Shown here piece by piece: positions 1 to 8,133 of a DNA stretch of 37,109 nucleotides; position 1 is the stretch's first letter, and every line of letters begins with the position of its first letter. Source of the DNA: an uncultured bacterium (lineage in GTDB: Bacteria > Actinomycetota > Coriobacteriia > Coriobacteriales > Coriobacteriaceae); assembly GCA_905215505.1 (NCBI GenBank), contig CAJMPU010000021.1, positions 1 through 37,109 of the forward strand. The letters run 5' to 3'. The position numbers were made by a program, and so were the translations under genes. The notes beneath the pieces are model-generated. The model ran no database searches. It saw only the letters and a program-made list of their open reading frames with translations, and had not been told where the DNA came from.

Positions 1-19
1 CGTCAACGAAACTGAAGAA

Positions 20-49
20 GGGGGAGGCCTCGCGGCCTCCCCCTTTTTT
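20..49. terminator. Intrinsic terminator of the gene left of the window
   Basis: A perfect 10-bp stem (20-29 paired with 34-43) with a TCGC loop is followed by six T residues. The other strand has a TTCTTC tract after the same stem, so it could also end transcription of the leftward gene at 114-581. A small second palindrome, TTTACG-GAG-CGTAAA, sits at 52-66. Confidence 0.85.
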
Positions 50-113
50 GCGTTTACGGAGCGTAAATGACTCTATTACACCAGATGATCTTATCGTTTT
101 TGGTATTGAGCCT

Positions 114-581
114 TTATTTAAAGAAGATAAATCGAATAACAAGGGCAACTGCTATGGCCACAATAATCAAAAGCAGGATTGTCAGTCGATGCTGCTTGCG
201 TCGTTTACTTGATGAAACGAAGATTGACTTTCCCTGTTTTGGCGTTTCGAGATAGCGAGCCGAATGCGTCAAGGTTTGCTTGGGTCGAGGCCCTCTTTGT
301 TGATGGACGGCGGATGCTTTCATCGGCTCATCACTAGCTACGCTGTTTTTAGATAATGGTGCGTCTTTCAGATATACAGGGTCTCCCGAGGCGACGCCCA
401 TATGTTTGCGCCCCGTTTGTGCTTCTTCGAGTGTTTGATATCGGTTTCTTGTCACATATTTGGGCTCTGGATCATTGATGGGCTCTTGCGAGATGTGGGG
501 GCGATGGAATCGAATCGGTTGCGGGCTGGATGCTTCGTCCTGCTCCGGCATAAACGTGTTGTCCTGTTTTTGATCGTCCAT
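114..581 (-). CDS. Small tail-anchored membrane protein, function unknown
   Basis: This encodes 155 residues that I do not recognise as a named family. The first 125 or so residues are polar and low in hydrophobics, with many Pro, Gln and Ser, and look disordered. The last 25 form one strongly hydrophobic segment (from LTILLLIIVAIA to the end) preceded by SSKRRKQHR, so the topology is probably a C-terminal anchor with the N-terminal part in the cytoplasm. The start is supported by AAAGGG five bases upstream on the minus strand. A candidate -10 box TACAAT lies at 621-626 on that strand. It is transcribed divergently from hsp20. Function cannot be inferred. Confidence 0.7.
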   Translation of the reverse strand: MDDQKQDNTFMPEQDEASSPQPIRFHRPHISQEPINDPEPKYVTRNRYQTLEEAQTGRKHMGVASGDPVYLKDAPLSKNSVASDEPMKASAVHQQRGPRPKQTLTHSARYLETPKQGKSIFVSSSKRRKQHRLTILLLIIVAIAVALVIRFIFFK

Positions 582-673
582 GATGCCCTTTAGCTCGTTA
601 CCAACAACGTGTACGCGCTCATTGTAAGCCCCTTGTTATTTGTAGCTGCGAACATACTTGTTATTTAAGCTCT

Positions 674-686
674 GGTTCAAAGAACC
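674..686. promoter_or_regulatory. Short palindrome in the divergent 582-858 region
   Basis: GGTTC-AAA-GAACC is a perfect 5-3-5 palindrome in the gap between the tail-anchored protein gene and hsp20. Its position would suit an operator, but no regulator can be assigned. The rest of the gap is AT-rich and holds promoters for both genes. Confidence 0.3.
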
Positions 687-763
687 TTAACCTTACTAAA
701 ACCTGAGTCATACACACTTAGATATGCTTATAGTACTGGACTCAAAAAACTTTATAGTCGATG

Positions 764-792
764 TATATATGGGCACTGGGTGGGCATATATA
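764..792. promoter_or_regulatory. Inverted repeat ahead of hsp20 (candidate operator)
   Basis: TATATATG (764-771) and CATATATA (785-792) form a perfect 8-bp inverted repeat with a 13-bp spacer. It lies about 50 bases upstream of the hsp20 ribosome binding site, where a promoter is expected. It matches neither the CIRCE nor the HAIR heat-shock operator consensus. Function is inferred from position only. Confidence 0.4.
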
Positions 793-858
793 AGAGCGTC
801 AAAAGAAGTCCCAGTCACCTAGAAGATGGCTCGGCAGTCCTTAAAAGGAGTGGTAAAC

Positions 859-1290
859 ATGGCAAGCATGGTTCCTTATCGTTCGGTTTTTGGCGTTCGT
901 CCTTCTGCTAGCTCGCTGTTCGATCTGTTTGATGATATGACCGACCTTGCAAACAACTCGATTGCCTCCAAGGCGTTCCCCGTTGACGTTGAGGACAAGG
1001 GTGATGGCTACGAGGTCAAGGCGTATCTGACCGGTGTCGCCAAGGATGACATCGACGTTGAGCTCAATGAGGGTCGCCTGTCCATCAGCGTGAACGTCGA
1101 GGAGAGCGCCGAAAACGAGGGTAAGAACTTCCTCCAGAAGGAGTTTAGCTCGTACAGCGCGACGCGTGGCGTGTATCTGAAGGACGCTTCGAGCGAGGGC
1201 CTCTCTGCAAAGTATGCTGACGGCATCCTCACCGTTACGGTTCCTAAGATCGTCGAGAAGAAGAACGTCACGAAGATCTCCATCGACTAA
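859..1290 (+). CDS. Hsp20/alpha-crystallin small heat shock protein
   Basis: This is a 143-residue ATP-independent holdase that binds unfolding proteins in the cytoplasm until Hsp70/ClpB-type machines refold them. The alpha-crystallin domain spans roughly residues 38-135. It starts at FPVDVEDKGDGYEVKAYLTG and includes the C-terminal beta-strand pattern GILTVTVPK, which is characteristic of the family. The start at 859 is chosen over an in-frame ATG at 826 because AAAGGAG lies at 844-850, at ideal spacing. The gene is monocistronic, with an inverted repeat upstream and a strong terminator just after the stop codon. Length is normal for bacterial Hsp20. Confidence 0.95.
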   Translation: MASMVPYRSVFGVRPSASSLFDLFDDMTDLANNSIASKAFPVDVEDKGDGYEVKAYLTGVAKDDIDVELNEGRLSISVNVEESAENEGKNFLQKEFSSYSATRGVYLKDASSEGLSAKYADGILTVTVPKIVEKKNVTKISID

Positions 1291-1322
1291 CGATGGCTCT
1301 GCTTCAATCGAGAGTATGAGTT

Positions 1323-1356
1323 AAGGGGGCTGGGAAGTGATTCCCAGCCCCCTTTT
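1323..1356. terminator. Bidirectional terminator between hsp20 and the walJ-like gene
   Basis: A perfect 12-bp stem (1325-1336 with 1341-1352) and a GTGA loop, flanked by AA on the left and TTTT on the right. It lies between two converging genes and can serve both. Confidence 0.85.
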
Positions 1357-1370
1357 GTTGTCTTGAGGGG

Positions 1371-2180
1371 CTATTGAATAGTTGTCGGTTGATACTGACT
1401 TGCAGGGCGTATCGAGAGCTTCCGTGGCCCTTGAAGACGGGTGGCAGAACTGCCGAGTTCATCATCGAGACTTGCATCAAGCGCGTTGGCATAGCTTTTG
1501 ACGGTAAGGCTTGGACGATTATTGTCCTGGCTGATATGCATGGCGATGAGCTGTTCGGTGCGATCGGTAACAAGTTCGCGCGCGGCTTCGGCGGCCTGGT
1601 TGTTGGAGAGGTGCCCCTTTGTGGACAGGATGCGCTCCTGAAGAAAGCGGGGGTACGCTCCTTCGCGCAGCATAGCTACATCGTGGTTGCTTTCGAGCGC
1701 GAGAACTCGACAGTCTTTGAGGATGCCTATGGCCTTGCTCGATAACTCTCCGGTGTCGGTGGCAAACCCAATGGAATCATCGAGAGCATTAAATCGATAG
1801 CCGACAGGATTGATGACATCGTGCGATGTTGAGTAGGTTTGCACGTGGATGCCGGCAATGGGGAGCGTGTCGCCGGGGTCAAATTCCTCTACGGGCAGGC
1901 GCGCGAGGTTTTCTTTGCATGAAAGGGTGTCCCTGCTGGCAAAGAGGGGACCATGCCAGTGCTTGCACCATACATCGAGCCCCTTGATATGGTCACCATG
2001 CTCATGGGTGATTACAAGAGCGGCGACGTCGTCTGCCGAGAGGCCAAGCTCCGCCATGCGTTTAAGTGTCTCGCGGCGGGACAGGCCGTTGTCGATCATG
2101 ATGAGCCCCTGAGGTCCCTCGACGAGTGCGCAGTTGCCTTTTGAGCCGCTGCCGAGGATATGAAGGTGCAGGCGAGACAT
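1371..2180 (-). CDS. Metallo-beta-lactamase-fold hydrolase, WalJ/YycJ type
   Basis: This encodes 269 residues of the MBL-fold family that contains WalJ (YycJ), a predicted nuclease or hydrolase linked in Firmicutes to cell-wall and replication control. The N-terminus LHLHILGSGSKGNCALVE is typical of YycJ. The metal-binding motif H59-x-H61-x-D63-H64 is intact, and further histidines occur at SNHD and near the C-terminus (AMHIS). An upstream in-frame ATG at 2261 would overlap tilS, so the ATG at 2180, where homology begins, is preferred; its ribosome binding site is weak. It is transcribed divergently from tilS. There is no two-component walRK pair here, so the cellular role is inferred only from the family. 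Confidence 0.88.
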   Translation of the reverse strand: MSRLHLHILGSGSKGNCALVEGPQGLIMIDNGLSRRETLKRMAELGLSADDVAALVITHEHGDHIKGLDVWCKHWHGPLFASRDTLSCKENLARLPVEEFDPGDTLPIAGIHVQTYSTSHDVINPVGYRFNALDDSIGFATDTGELSSKAIGILKDCRVLALESNHDVAMLREGAYPRFLQERILSTKGHLSNNQAAEAARELVTDRTEQLIAMHISQDNNRPSLTVKSYANALDASLDDELGSSATRLQGPRKLSIRPASQYQPTTIQ

Positions 2181-2228
2181 AAGATTCCAAAGGATACAAT
2201 GAGTGCGGACGAATAGAGGAGGAAGCGA

Positions 2229-3770
2229 ATGCCAACGGTATCTCAGCACTATGGACATCATGCCGCGCCGAGGACGGATAAGAGCGCCCTGGCAACACGG
2301 CAGGCCGCTGCCCCCGTAGTGCTCATGGTATCAGGCGGTGCGGACTCGACGGCGCTGCTCCTTATGGCTTGCACATCAAAGCTGGATATCCAGGACGGGC
2401 GCGGCGTCGCTCCCATTGCGCGCGAGCGATTGCACGTGCTGCATGTAAACCATCATCTGCGCGGGGAGGCATCCGATGGCGACGAGGCCTTTGTACGTGA
2501 CCTGTGCGCACAATACGGTTTGCCGCTGTGTGTTGAGCATGCCTATTTTGATGACGAATCGGGCAATATCGAGGCTGCGGCTCGCGAGGTGCGCTATGCC
2601 GCGGCACGGAGATACGTTCGCGAACTTTGTGCCGAATCGGGCGCACCGCGGACGGCGGCTCGTATCTGTACCGCGCATACTTCGTCGGACCGCGCGGAAA
2701 CATTTTTGATGAATGCCATTAAAGGGTCGGGTCCCGCGGGTCTATCGAGCATTCCGCGCCGTCGGAACATTGTGGTTCGCCCCTTGCTCGACCTCACGCA
2801 CGATGAGCTCGTGAGCTATCTGCAGGTGCACGGTCAGCCATGGCGGGAAGATGAAAGCAACGAGGACGTTTCGTACCTGCGCAACTATGTACGCCATCGG
2901 GTGATGCCGGTGGTGGCACAGCGCAACGCGAGCGTCTGTAAGACGATTGGCGCCGCTTGCGAAATTCTGGGCGACGAAGACGCCTTTCTTTCCCAGCTTT
3001 CGGCACAGGCGTTTCGAAGCTGCCTGCGCAAGGAAGCGGCGGGCGCACTGGTGCTCGATGCGCGCCGTCTTGCCGCCGCTGAGGTTGTGATTGCACGGCG
3101 TATCGTGCGGTTGGCGATTAAGCGCATCGATCCCGACGCGCGACCGGAGATGCGGCACGTGGAGCGCGTGCTCGCCTGCGTCGCTGCGGGCTCGGGCTCG
3201 GTTACGCTTCCTGCGGGAATTGATGCCCGTGTGGAGTTTGGCATGCTGGCGTTCAAGGCCCCGGCGGCGCGCGAGGGTTTAGTGGCCGATTGGATCTCCG
3301 TTCCCGGTTGTCTGCCGCTGGGGGCGGGGCATATGCTGACAGCGGAGCCGATGGCTGTGGAGCCGGGGTGCGATATCGTGCACCGTGCCCGCGAGCTTGC
3401 TGCTGCCGGAAAGGTTGCGGCCTTGGTGGATGCGGCGGCCCTGGGGTTTGCCGACCGCGATGGCGAGCGGATGTTAGCCGGCTCGCGCGGGGAGATTCCC
3501 ACCGAGACACGATCGGCGCGCCTGTGGGTGGATAGCCCTGTGCCGGGAGACGTGATGTGCCCGTTGGGGATGAGCGGTCGAAGCAAGAAAGTGTCAGACC
3601 TGTTAAACGAGGCGCGCATTCCTGTTTCAGACCGCTCTGGCGTACCCGTGGTAAGAACGGCTCCGGGAGGTGCCGTAGTATGGGTCGCGGGCGTTCGCGC
3701 GGACGAGCGTTTTAAATGCACGGCCGCAACGCGCGTGGCATATCTGCTTCGTGTGGTCGATGCGGAATAG
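2229..3770 (+). CDS. tilS: tRNA(Ile)-lysidine synthase
   Basis: TilS uses ATP to attach lysine to C34 of the CAU-anticodon tRNA-Ile. This changes its charging from Met to Ile and its reading to AUA, so the gene is essential. The PP-loop SGGADST is at residues 35-41. HVNHHLRG and the family motif around RNYVRHRVMP follow, and the C-terminal third resembles the TilS substrate-recognition domains. At 513 residues it is somewhat longer than E. coli TilS (about 430), as is common in Actinobacteria. AGAGGAGG lies just before the ATG. It leads a tilS-hpt-ftsH cluster, an order widely conserved in Gram-positive bacteria. Confidence 0.95.
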   Translation: MPTVSQHYGHHAAPRTDKSALATRQAAAPVVLMVSGGADSTALLLMACTSKLDIQDGRGVAPIARERLHVLHVNHHLRGEASDGDEAFVRDLCAQYGLPLCVEHAYFDDESGNIEAAAREVRYAAARRYVRELCAESGAPRTAARICTAHTSSDRAETFLMNAIKGSGPAGLSSIPRRRNIVVRPLLDLTHDELVSYLQVHGQPWREDESNEDVSYLRNYVRHRVMPVVAQRNASVCKTIGAACEILGDEDAFLSQLSAQAFRSCLRKEAAGALVLDARRLAAAEVVIARRIVRLAIKRIDPDARPEMRHVERVLACVAAGSGSVTLPAGIDARVEFGMLAFKAPAAREGLVADWISVPGCLPLGAGHMLTAEPMAVEPGCDIVHRARELAAAGKVAALVDAAALGFADRDGERMLAGSRGEIPTETRSARLWVDSPVPGDVMCPLGMSGRSKKVSDLLNEARIPVSDRSGVPVVRTAPGGAVVWVAGVRADERFKCTAATRVAYLLRVVDAE

Positions 3771-3855
3771 CGCTTCGCGCCAGCTATTCTGTGCGACGTT
3801 GACGGTATTCCCGCGCTGATGGCGCACGTGCTGGAAAATATACCCCGTGCGCTGC

Positions 3856-3861
3856 TAGAAT
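3856..3861 (+). promoter_or_regulatory. Candidate -10 box for hpt-ftsH
   Basis: TAGAAT lies 58 bases before the hpt start, with a weak TGGAAA 18 bases upstream. It would let hpt-ftsH be transcribed independently of tilS across the 148-base gap. This is a weak call. Confidence 0.25.
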
Positions 3862-3918
3862 GTGTAGTTCGCGTCCATACGGCGGTGTGTGGGCGATTAA
3901 GCACAAGAAAGGGTTGTC

Positions 3919-4467
3919 ATGGCTTCTCAACATCCGGATATCGAGAAGGTTCTGTTTACGCAGGAGGATATCGACGGTATCGTTTCTCGCCTGGGCGAGG
4001 AGATTACGCGCGACTACGCGGGTAAGGATCTGGTGCTGATCGCGGTTCTGCGCGGCGCTGTTGTCTTTATGGGCGACCTGATGCGCAAGATCGAGCTGCC
4101 GACCAACATCGATTTCATGGCTGTTTCGAGCTATGGCGACGGTGTGAAGTCTTCGGGCATCGTGCGTATCATTAAGGACCTGGATATCGACATCCGTGGT
4201 CGCGACGTGCTGATCGTCGAGGACATTCTGGACTCGGGCCTGACCCTCAAGTACCTGATGAAGAACCTCGAGAGCCGCAAGCCCGCTTCGCTGGAGGTTG
4301 CTGCCTTCCTGTGGAAGGACGTTGAGGACCGCACCTCGGCCATTACGCCCAAGTATGTTGGAACCCATTGCCCCGATGCCTTTGTGGTGGGCTATGGCCT
4401 CGACTATGCCGAGCGCTATCGCAACCTTCCGTATCTGGGCATTTTGAAACCGGAGGTTTATTCGTAA
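3919..4467 (+). CDS. hpt: Hypoxanthine(-guanine) phosphoribosyltransferase
   Basis: This purine-salvage enzyme joins hypoxanthine or guanine to PRPP to make IMP or GMP in the cytoplasm. The 13-residue PRPP-binding motif VLIVEDILDSGLT is at about residues 97-109. The substrate-binding segment VGYGLDYAERYRNLPY near the C-terminus is typical of bacterial HPRT. Its 182 residues are normal for the family. AGAAAGGG precedes the ATG. The stop codon is one base from the ftsH start, and the ftsH ribosome binding site lies inside the hpt coding end, which indicates translational coupling. Confidence 0.96.
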   Translation: MASQHPDIEKVLFTQEDIDGIVSRLGEEITRDYAGKDLVLIAVLRGAVVFMGDLMRKIELPTNIDFMAVSSYGDGVKSSGIVRIIKDLDIDIRGRDVLIVEDILDSGLTLKYLMKNLESRKPASLEVAAFLWKDVEDRTSAITPKYVGTHCPDAFVVGYGLDYAERYRNLPYLGILKPEVYS

Positions 4468-4468
4468 G

Positions 4469-6607
4469 ATGCCCGACGACCGTAACGACAACAATTCCCA
4501 GACTTCCCGGGACCCAAAGATTCCGGGGATGCCCGGAGGCAAGAAGCCTACGCGTACGGGCTGGCTGTATTTTCTTTTAGCTTGCGCGCTTCTGGGCTAT
4601 GCCTTCTTTAATATGGGCTCCGGTTTTGCCAGCTCCAGCAATACCGTTAAGCTCGCGACGAGCGAGATGGTCAGCGCCATTAAGCAGGATCGCGTCGAAG
4701 ATTTGACCTATACGGTTCAAGACGGAAGCGTGGCGGGTCATTACTGGAAGACAAAAAAGGACAAGGGCGATACGAGCGAGCTCAAGAGCTTTTCTTCGAC
4801 CTATGTCGGTTCCGATTCGCTTGCCGAGCTTATGGCGGAGCACCCCGACACCAAATACATCGTCAACACCAACGATCCCGATTTTTGGGGCGACTTGGCG
4901 ATGAGTGTGCTTCCGACGATTGCCCTGATCGCCATCATGTTCTACTTTATGCGCCAGATGATGGGCGCCAATAATAGGAACATGCAGTTTGGCAAGACCA
5001 ACGCCAAGACCAACGAGGCCACGCGCCCCAAGGTCAAGTTCGAGGACGTTGCCGGCGTGGACGAGGCAGTCGAAGAGCTCGAGGAGATCCGCGACTTTTT
5101 GAGCGATCCGGACCGCTATCGCAAGCTGGGTGCCAAGATTCCGCGCGGCGTTTTGCTGGTGGGCCCTCCGGGTACCGGTAAAACCCTGCTGGCCAAGGCC
5201 GTTGCCGGCGAGGCGGGCGTGCCGTTCTTTAGTATCTCGGGCTCTGACTTTGTCGAGATGTTCGTGGGTGTCGGCGCCAGCCGCGTGCGCGACCTTTTTA
5301 AGGAGGCCAAGTCTCAGGCTCCGTCGATCATCTTTATTGACGAGATCGATGCCGTGGGACGTCAGCGTGGAGCCGGTTTGGGCGGCGGCCACGACGAGCG
5401 CGAGCAGACGCTCAACCAGCTGCTGGTCGAGATGGACGGTTTTGAGGAAAGCGAGTCGGTCATCCTGATCGCCGCGACCAACCGCCCCGATATTTTGGAC
5501 CCGGCGCTGCTGCGTCCCGGCCGTTTTGACCGTCAGGTTACGGTCGACCGTCCGGACGTGAAGGGCCGCGAGCAGATCTTGCGCGTGCATGCCGAGAACA
5601 AGCCGATGGACGAGGACGTTAAGTTTGAGAAGCTCGCCCAGATGACCGTTGGCTTTACCGGCGCCGATCTGGCGAACCTGCTCAATGAGTCTGCGCTTTT
5701 GGCTGCTCGCCGCCATCGTTCCGTGATCTCGATGGACGAGGTCGAGGAGTCGATGGAGCGCGTGATTGCCGGACCGCAGCGCAAGGGTCGCGTGATGACC
5801 GAAGCCGAGCGCACCACGATTGCCTACCACGAGAGCGGTCATGCCCTGGTGGGTCATATCCTGGAGCACTCCGATCCGGTTCACAAGATTTCGATTGTCA
5901 GCCGTGGCCAGGCTCTGGGCTACACACTGCAGCTTCCGCAGGAGGATCACTTCCTCAAGACCAAGAACGAGATGCTCGATGAGCTTGCCGTGTTCTTGGG
6001 CGGTCGCGTTGCTGAGGAGCTCATGTGCGACGACATCACGTCGGGCGCGAGCAACGACCTGGAGCGCGCGACCAAGATGGCGCGCGAGATGGTCACGCGT
6101 CTGGGCATGAGCGAGGAACTGGGCACGCAGGTGTTTGGCGAGGCGCAGCATCAGGTGTTCCTGGGCCGCGATTACGCCGATCACCAGGATTATTCCGAGG
6201 AGACGGCGCGCCGCATCGATATCGAGGTTCAGCGCATCATGCGCGAAGCCCATCGCCGTGCGGTCGAGATTTTGGATGCCCGTCGCGATCAGCTCGATCT
6301 GATGGCGAAGGTGCTGCTTGAGCGCGAGACCGTCGAAGGCGACGCCGTGAACGCCCTGCTCGACAACGAGTGGGATGCTTACCTTGAGCGCGAGGGCGAT
6401 ATCCTGGCGGCCAAGGAGGAGCGCAACGCCAAGGCGGCCGGCATGCCGACCAAGAAGTGCTCGCCTCGCATGAGCGAGGAGGAGCTGGCGGCTGATGCTG
6501 CGGCCTTTGCGCAGGCGGCCATGCAGGAGGATGCCGAAGCCGCATCCGATGATGCCGGTGATGGCAATGCTGTCAACGCTGACGGCAACACCGACGCCGA
6601 CAAATAG
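4469..6607 (+). CDS. ftsH: ATP-dependent zinc metalloprotease FtsH
   Basis: FtsH is a membrane-anchored hexameric AAA+ protease that degrades misassembled membrane proteins and some short-lived cytosolic regulators. The first membrane segment is at about residues 31-50, an extracytoplasmic domain follows, and the second is at about 148-170. Walker A GPPGTGKT is at about 232, Walker B IIFIDEID follows, and the zinc-binding HESGH is at about 454-458. The last 60 or so residues are Ala/Asp/Glu-rich and low in complexity, longer than in E. coli FtsH. GGAGGT within the end of hpt is its ribosome binding site. A terminator follows the stop codon. At 712 residues the length is normal for Actinobacteria. 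Confidence 0.97.
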   Translation: MPDDRNDNNSQTSRDPKIPGMPGGKKPTRTGWLYFLLACALLGYAFFNMGSGFASSSNTVKLATSEMVSAIKQDRVEDLTYTVQDGSVAGHYWKTKKDKGDTSELKSFSSTYVGSDSLAELMAEHPDTKYIVNTNDPDFWGDLAMSVLPTIALIAIMFYFMRQMMGANNRNMQFGKTNAKTNEATRPKVKFEDVAGVDEAVEELEEIRDFLSDPDRYRKLGAKIPRGVLLVGPPGTGKTLLAKAVAGEAGVPFFSISGSDFVEMFVGVGASRVRDLFKEAKSQAPSIIFIDEIDAVGRQRGAGLGGGHDEREQTLNQLLVEMDGFEESESVILIAATNRPDILDPALLRPGRFDRQVTVDRPDVKGREQILRVHAENKPMDEDVKFEKLAQMTVGFTGADLANLLNESALLAARRHRSVISMDEVEESMERVIAGPQRKGRVMTEAERTTIAYHESGHALVGHILEHSDPVHKISIVSRGQALGYTLQLPQEDHFLKTKNEMLDELAVFLGGRVAEELMCDDITSGASNDLERATKMAREMVTRLGMSEELGTQVFGEAQHQVFLGRDYADHQDYSEETARRIDIEVQRIMREAHRRAVEILDARRDQLDLMAKVLLERETVEGDAVNALLDNEWDAYLEREGDILAAKEERNAKAAGMPTKKCSPRMSEEELAADAAAFAQAAMQEDAEAASDDAGDGNAVNADGNTDADK

Positions 6608-6618
6608 TTCTTGTAGCG

Positions 6619-6652
6619 AAAGCCTCTGCGGGGAAACCTGTGGAGGCTTTTT
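6619..6652 (+). terminator. Terminator of the tilS-hpt-ftsH cluster
   Basis: AAAGCCTC (6619-6626) pairs with GAGGCTTT (6643-6650), with partial pairing inside the 16-base loop, and a T-rich tail follows. Confidence 0.75.
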
Positions 6653-6664
6653 CTTTTGAGCGAT

Positions 6665-6728
6665 ATGTTGATTGGGGACAGACTTAAATGAGCGTTTTCA
6701 CGCATTTAAGTCTGTCCCCAATCAACAT
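6665..6728. repeat. 26-bp perfect palindrome with GGGGACAG/CTGTCCCC arms
   Basis: Arms 6665-6690 and 6703-6728 are perfect reverse complements around a 12-base centre. Each arm contains GGGGACAGACTT or its complement. There is no T-run and an ftsH terminator already lies just upstream, so this is not a simple terminator. The layout resembles REP-type palindromes moved by single-strand transposases, which is inference. It shares the CTGTCCC core with the repeats near 24.3, 25.2, 29.9 and 32.9 kb. Confidence 0.85.
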
Positions 6729-6753
6729 TGTGGCGCTCTAGTTGGCTAAAGCG

Positions 6754-6759
6754 TACAAT
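6754..6759 (+). promoter_or_regulatory. Candidate -10 box for the aminotransferase gene
   Basis: TACAAT in the context GCGTACAAT lies 25 bases before the start codon. The same GCGTACAAT occurs before the PHP gene. No good -35 box is seen at standard spacing. Confidence 0.35.
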
Positions 6760-6783
6760 AGCGCCTATGCGAAAGGGGAACAG

Positions 6784-7974
6784 ATGATCAACGAAACTAT
6801 GTATGCTCGCGGTGCGGAAAGCTCCATCATCCGTGAGATTTTTAGCTATGGCCTTGAGCGCAAGGCACAGATCGGTGCGGAGAACGTATTCGATTTTTCG
6901 CTGGGCAACCCGAGTGTTCCGGCGCCCGCTGCTGTTGCTGAGTCCATTAAGAAGGCATTGGAGCTGCCGAGCGACCAGCTGCATGGATACACGCCTGCGC
7001 CGGGTCTGCCGCAATGTCGAGCGGCCGTCGCCGACTCGCTCAACCGTCGCTTTGGCACGAGCTATGAGGGCAAGGACGTCTTTATGACGGTGGGTGCCGC
7101 GGCTTCGCTCACCTGCACGCTCAACGCCGTTACGAACCCGGGCGATGAGGTTGTTGTTATCGCCCCGTACTTTCCGGAGTATCGCGTTTGGATTGAGAAG
7201 GCCGGCTGTACGTGTGTTGAGGCGCTCGCCGATGAAGATGCGTTCCAGCTGAGCGTGGACAACGTGCTCAAGGCGATTACCGATAAGACGACTGCCGTCA
7301 TCATCGACTCGCCCAACAATCCGACCGGTGCCGTATATACACGCGACACGCTGACGCGACTGGCCAATGTTCTGCGCGAGGTCAACGCCAAGCGCGATCC
7401 CGAGAATCCGATTATGCTCATCTCTGATGAGCCGTATCGCGAGATTGTCTATGGCGCCGAGGTGCCTTGGGTGCCCTCGATCTACGAGAACACCATCGTG
7501 TGTTACTCGTATTCCAAGTCGCTTTCGCTGCCGGGCGAGCGCGTGGGGTGGATCTTGGTTCCCAACACCAATCCGCAGGCTGCCCGTCTGATGCCGGCTG
7601 TTGCGGGTGCTGCCCGTACGCTGGGTTTTGTATGCGCACCGGCGCTCTTCCAGCGCGTGATTATCGATTGCGTCGATGAGCCGAGTGACGTTGAGGCCTA
7701 TGCACGCAACCGCACCGCGCTTACCGATGCACTGGCGGAGTATGGCTACACCTATGTTGAGCCGGATGGTGCATTCTACCTGTGGGTGAAGGCGCTGGAG
7801 CCCGATGCGAACGCCTTCTGCGAGCGCGCGAAGAAGTATGAGCTGCTCGCGGTGCCTTCGGATAGCTTTGGCATGCCGGGCTGGTTCCGCCTTGGCTACT
7901 GTGTGAGCTATGAGACCATCGTCAATTCGTTGCCTGCCTGGAAGCAACTGGCCGACGAATATCGTCGAAAGTAA
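6784..7974 (+). CDS. Class I/II pyridoxal-phosphate aminotransferase
   Basis: A 396-residue fold-type I PLP enzyme of the aspartate aminotransferase superfamily. It has the family motif PNNPTG (177-182), ISDEPY, and the Schiff-base lysine K245 in YSKSLSLPGERVGW; a C-terminal arginine in GWFRLGY probably binds the substrate carboxylate. Sequence alone does not fix the amino donor; an aspartate- or alanine-type enzyme is likely. The ATG at 6784 is chosen because AAAGGGG precedes it; the upstream TTG at 6742 lies within the promoter region. A terminator follows. It stands alone, with no biosynthetic neighbour to define its pathway. Confidence 0.92.
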   Translation: MINETMYARGAESSIIREIFSYGLERKAQIGAENVFDFSLGNPSVPAPAAVAESIKKALELPSDQLHGYTPAPGLPQCRAAVADSLNRRFGTSYEGKDVFMTVGAAASLTCTLNAVTNPGDEVVVIAPYFPEYRVWIEKAGCTCVEALADEDAFQLSVDNVLKAITDKTTAVIIDSPNNPTGAVYTRDTLTRLANVLREVNAKRDPENPIMLISDEPYREIVYGAEVPWVPSIYENTIVCYSYSKSLSLPGERVGWILVPNTNPQAARLMPAVAGAARTLGFVCAPALFQRVIIDCVDEPSDVEAYARNRTALTDALAEYGYTYVEPDGAFYLWVKALEPDANAFCERAKKYELLAVPSDSFGMPGWFRLGYCVSYETIVNSLPAWKQLADEYRRK

Positions 7975-8002
7975 AGCGCTCTGCTTGCAATGTTTTACGT
8001 GA

Positions 8003-8036
8003 AACGGGGTTTGGTGCTAAGCCAGGCCCCGTTGTT
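8003..8036 (+). terminator. Terminator of the aminotransferase gene
   Basis: A 12-bp stem (8003-8014 with 8022-8033, including two G-U pairs) with a seven-base loop, followed by GTTT. Confidence 0.7.
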
Positions 8037-8090
8037 TATGCCGTTGTGTGATTGGGATGAAGCAGTTTTACGACTGCCGAAAGCTATGCG

Positions 8091-8096
8091 TACAAT
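8091..8096 (+). promoter_or_regulatory. Candidate -10 box for the PHP-domain gene
   Basis: TACAAT, again within GCGTACAAT, has a TTACGA 17 bases upstream and lies 37 bases before the start codon. Confidence 0.4.
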
Positions 8097-8133
8097 GAAT
8101 ATACGCGACGGCCATACTGGACAAGGAGACCCG

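Noticed and set aside
67..255. 62-codon ORF at the window start
   Set aside because: It is antisense to the end of the tail-anchored protein gene and has no ribosome binding site.
690..760. HAIR or CIRCE heat-shock operator
   Set aside because: CCTGAGT followed by ACTTAGA at seven-base spacing only partly matches HAIR, and there is no CIRCE half-site.
4577..6253. 558-codon open frame antisense to ftsH
   Set aside because: Shadow frame; no motif and ftsH is certain.
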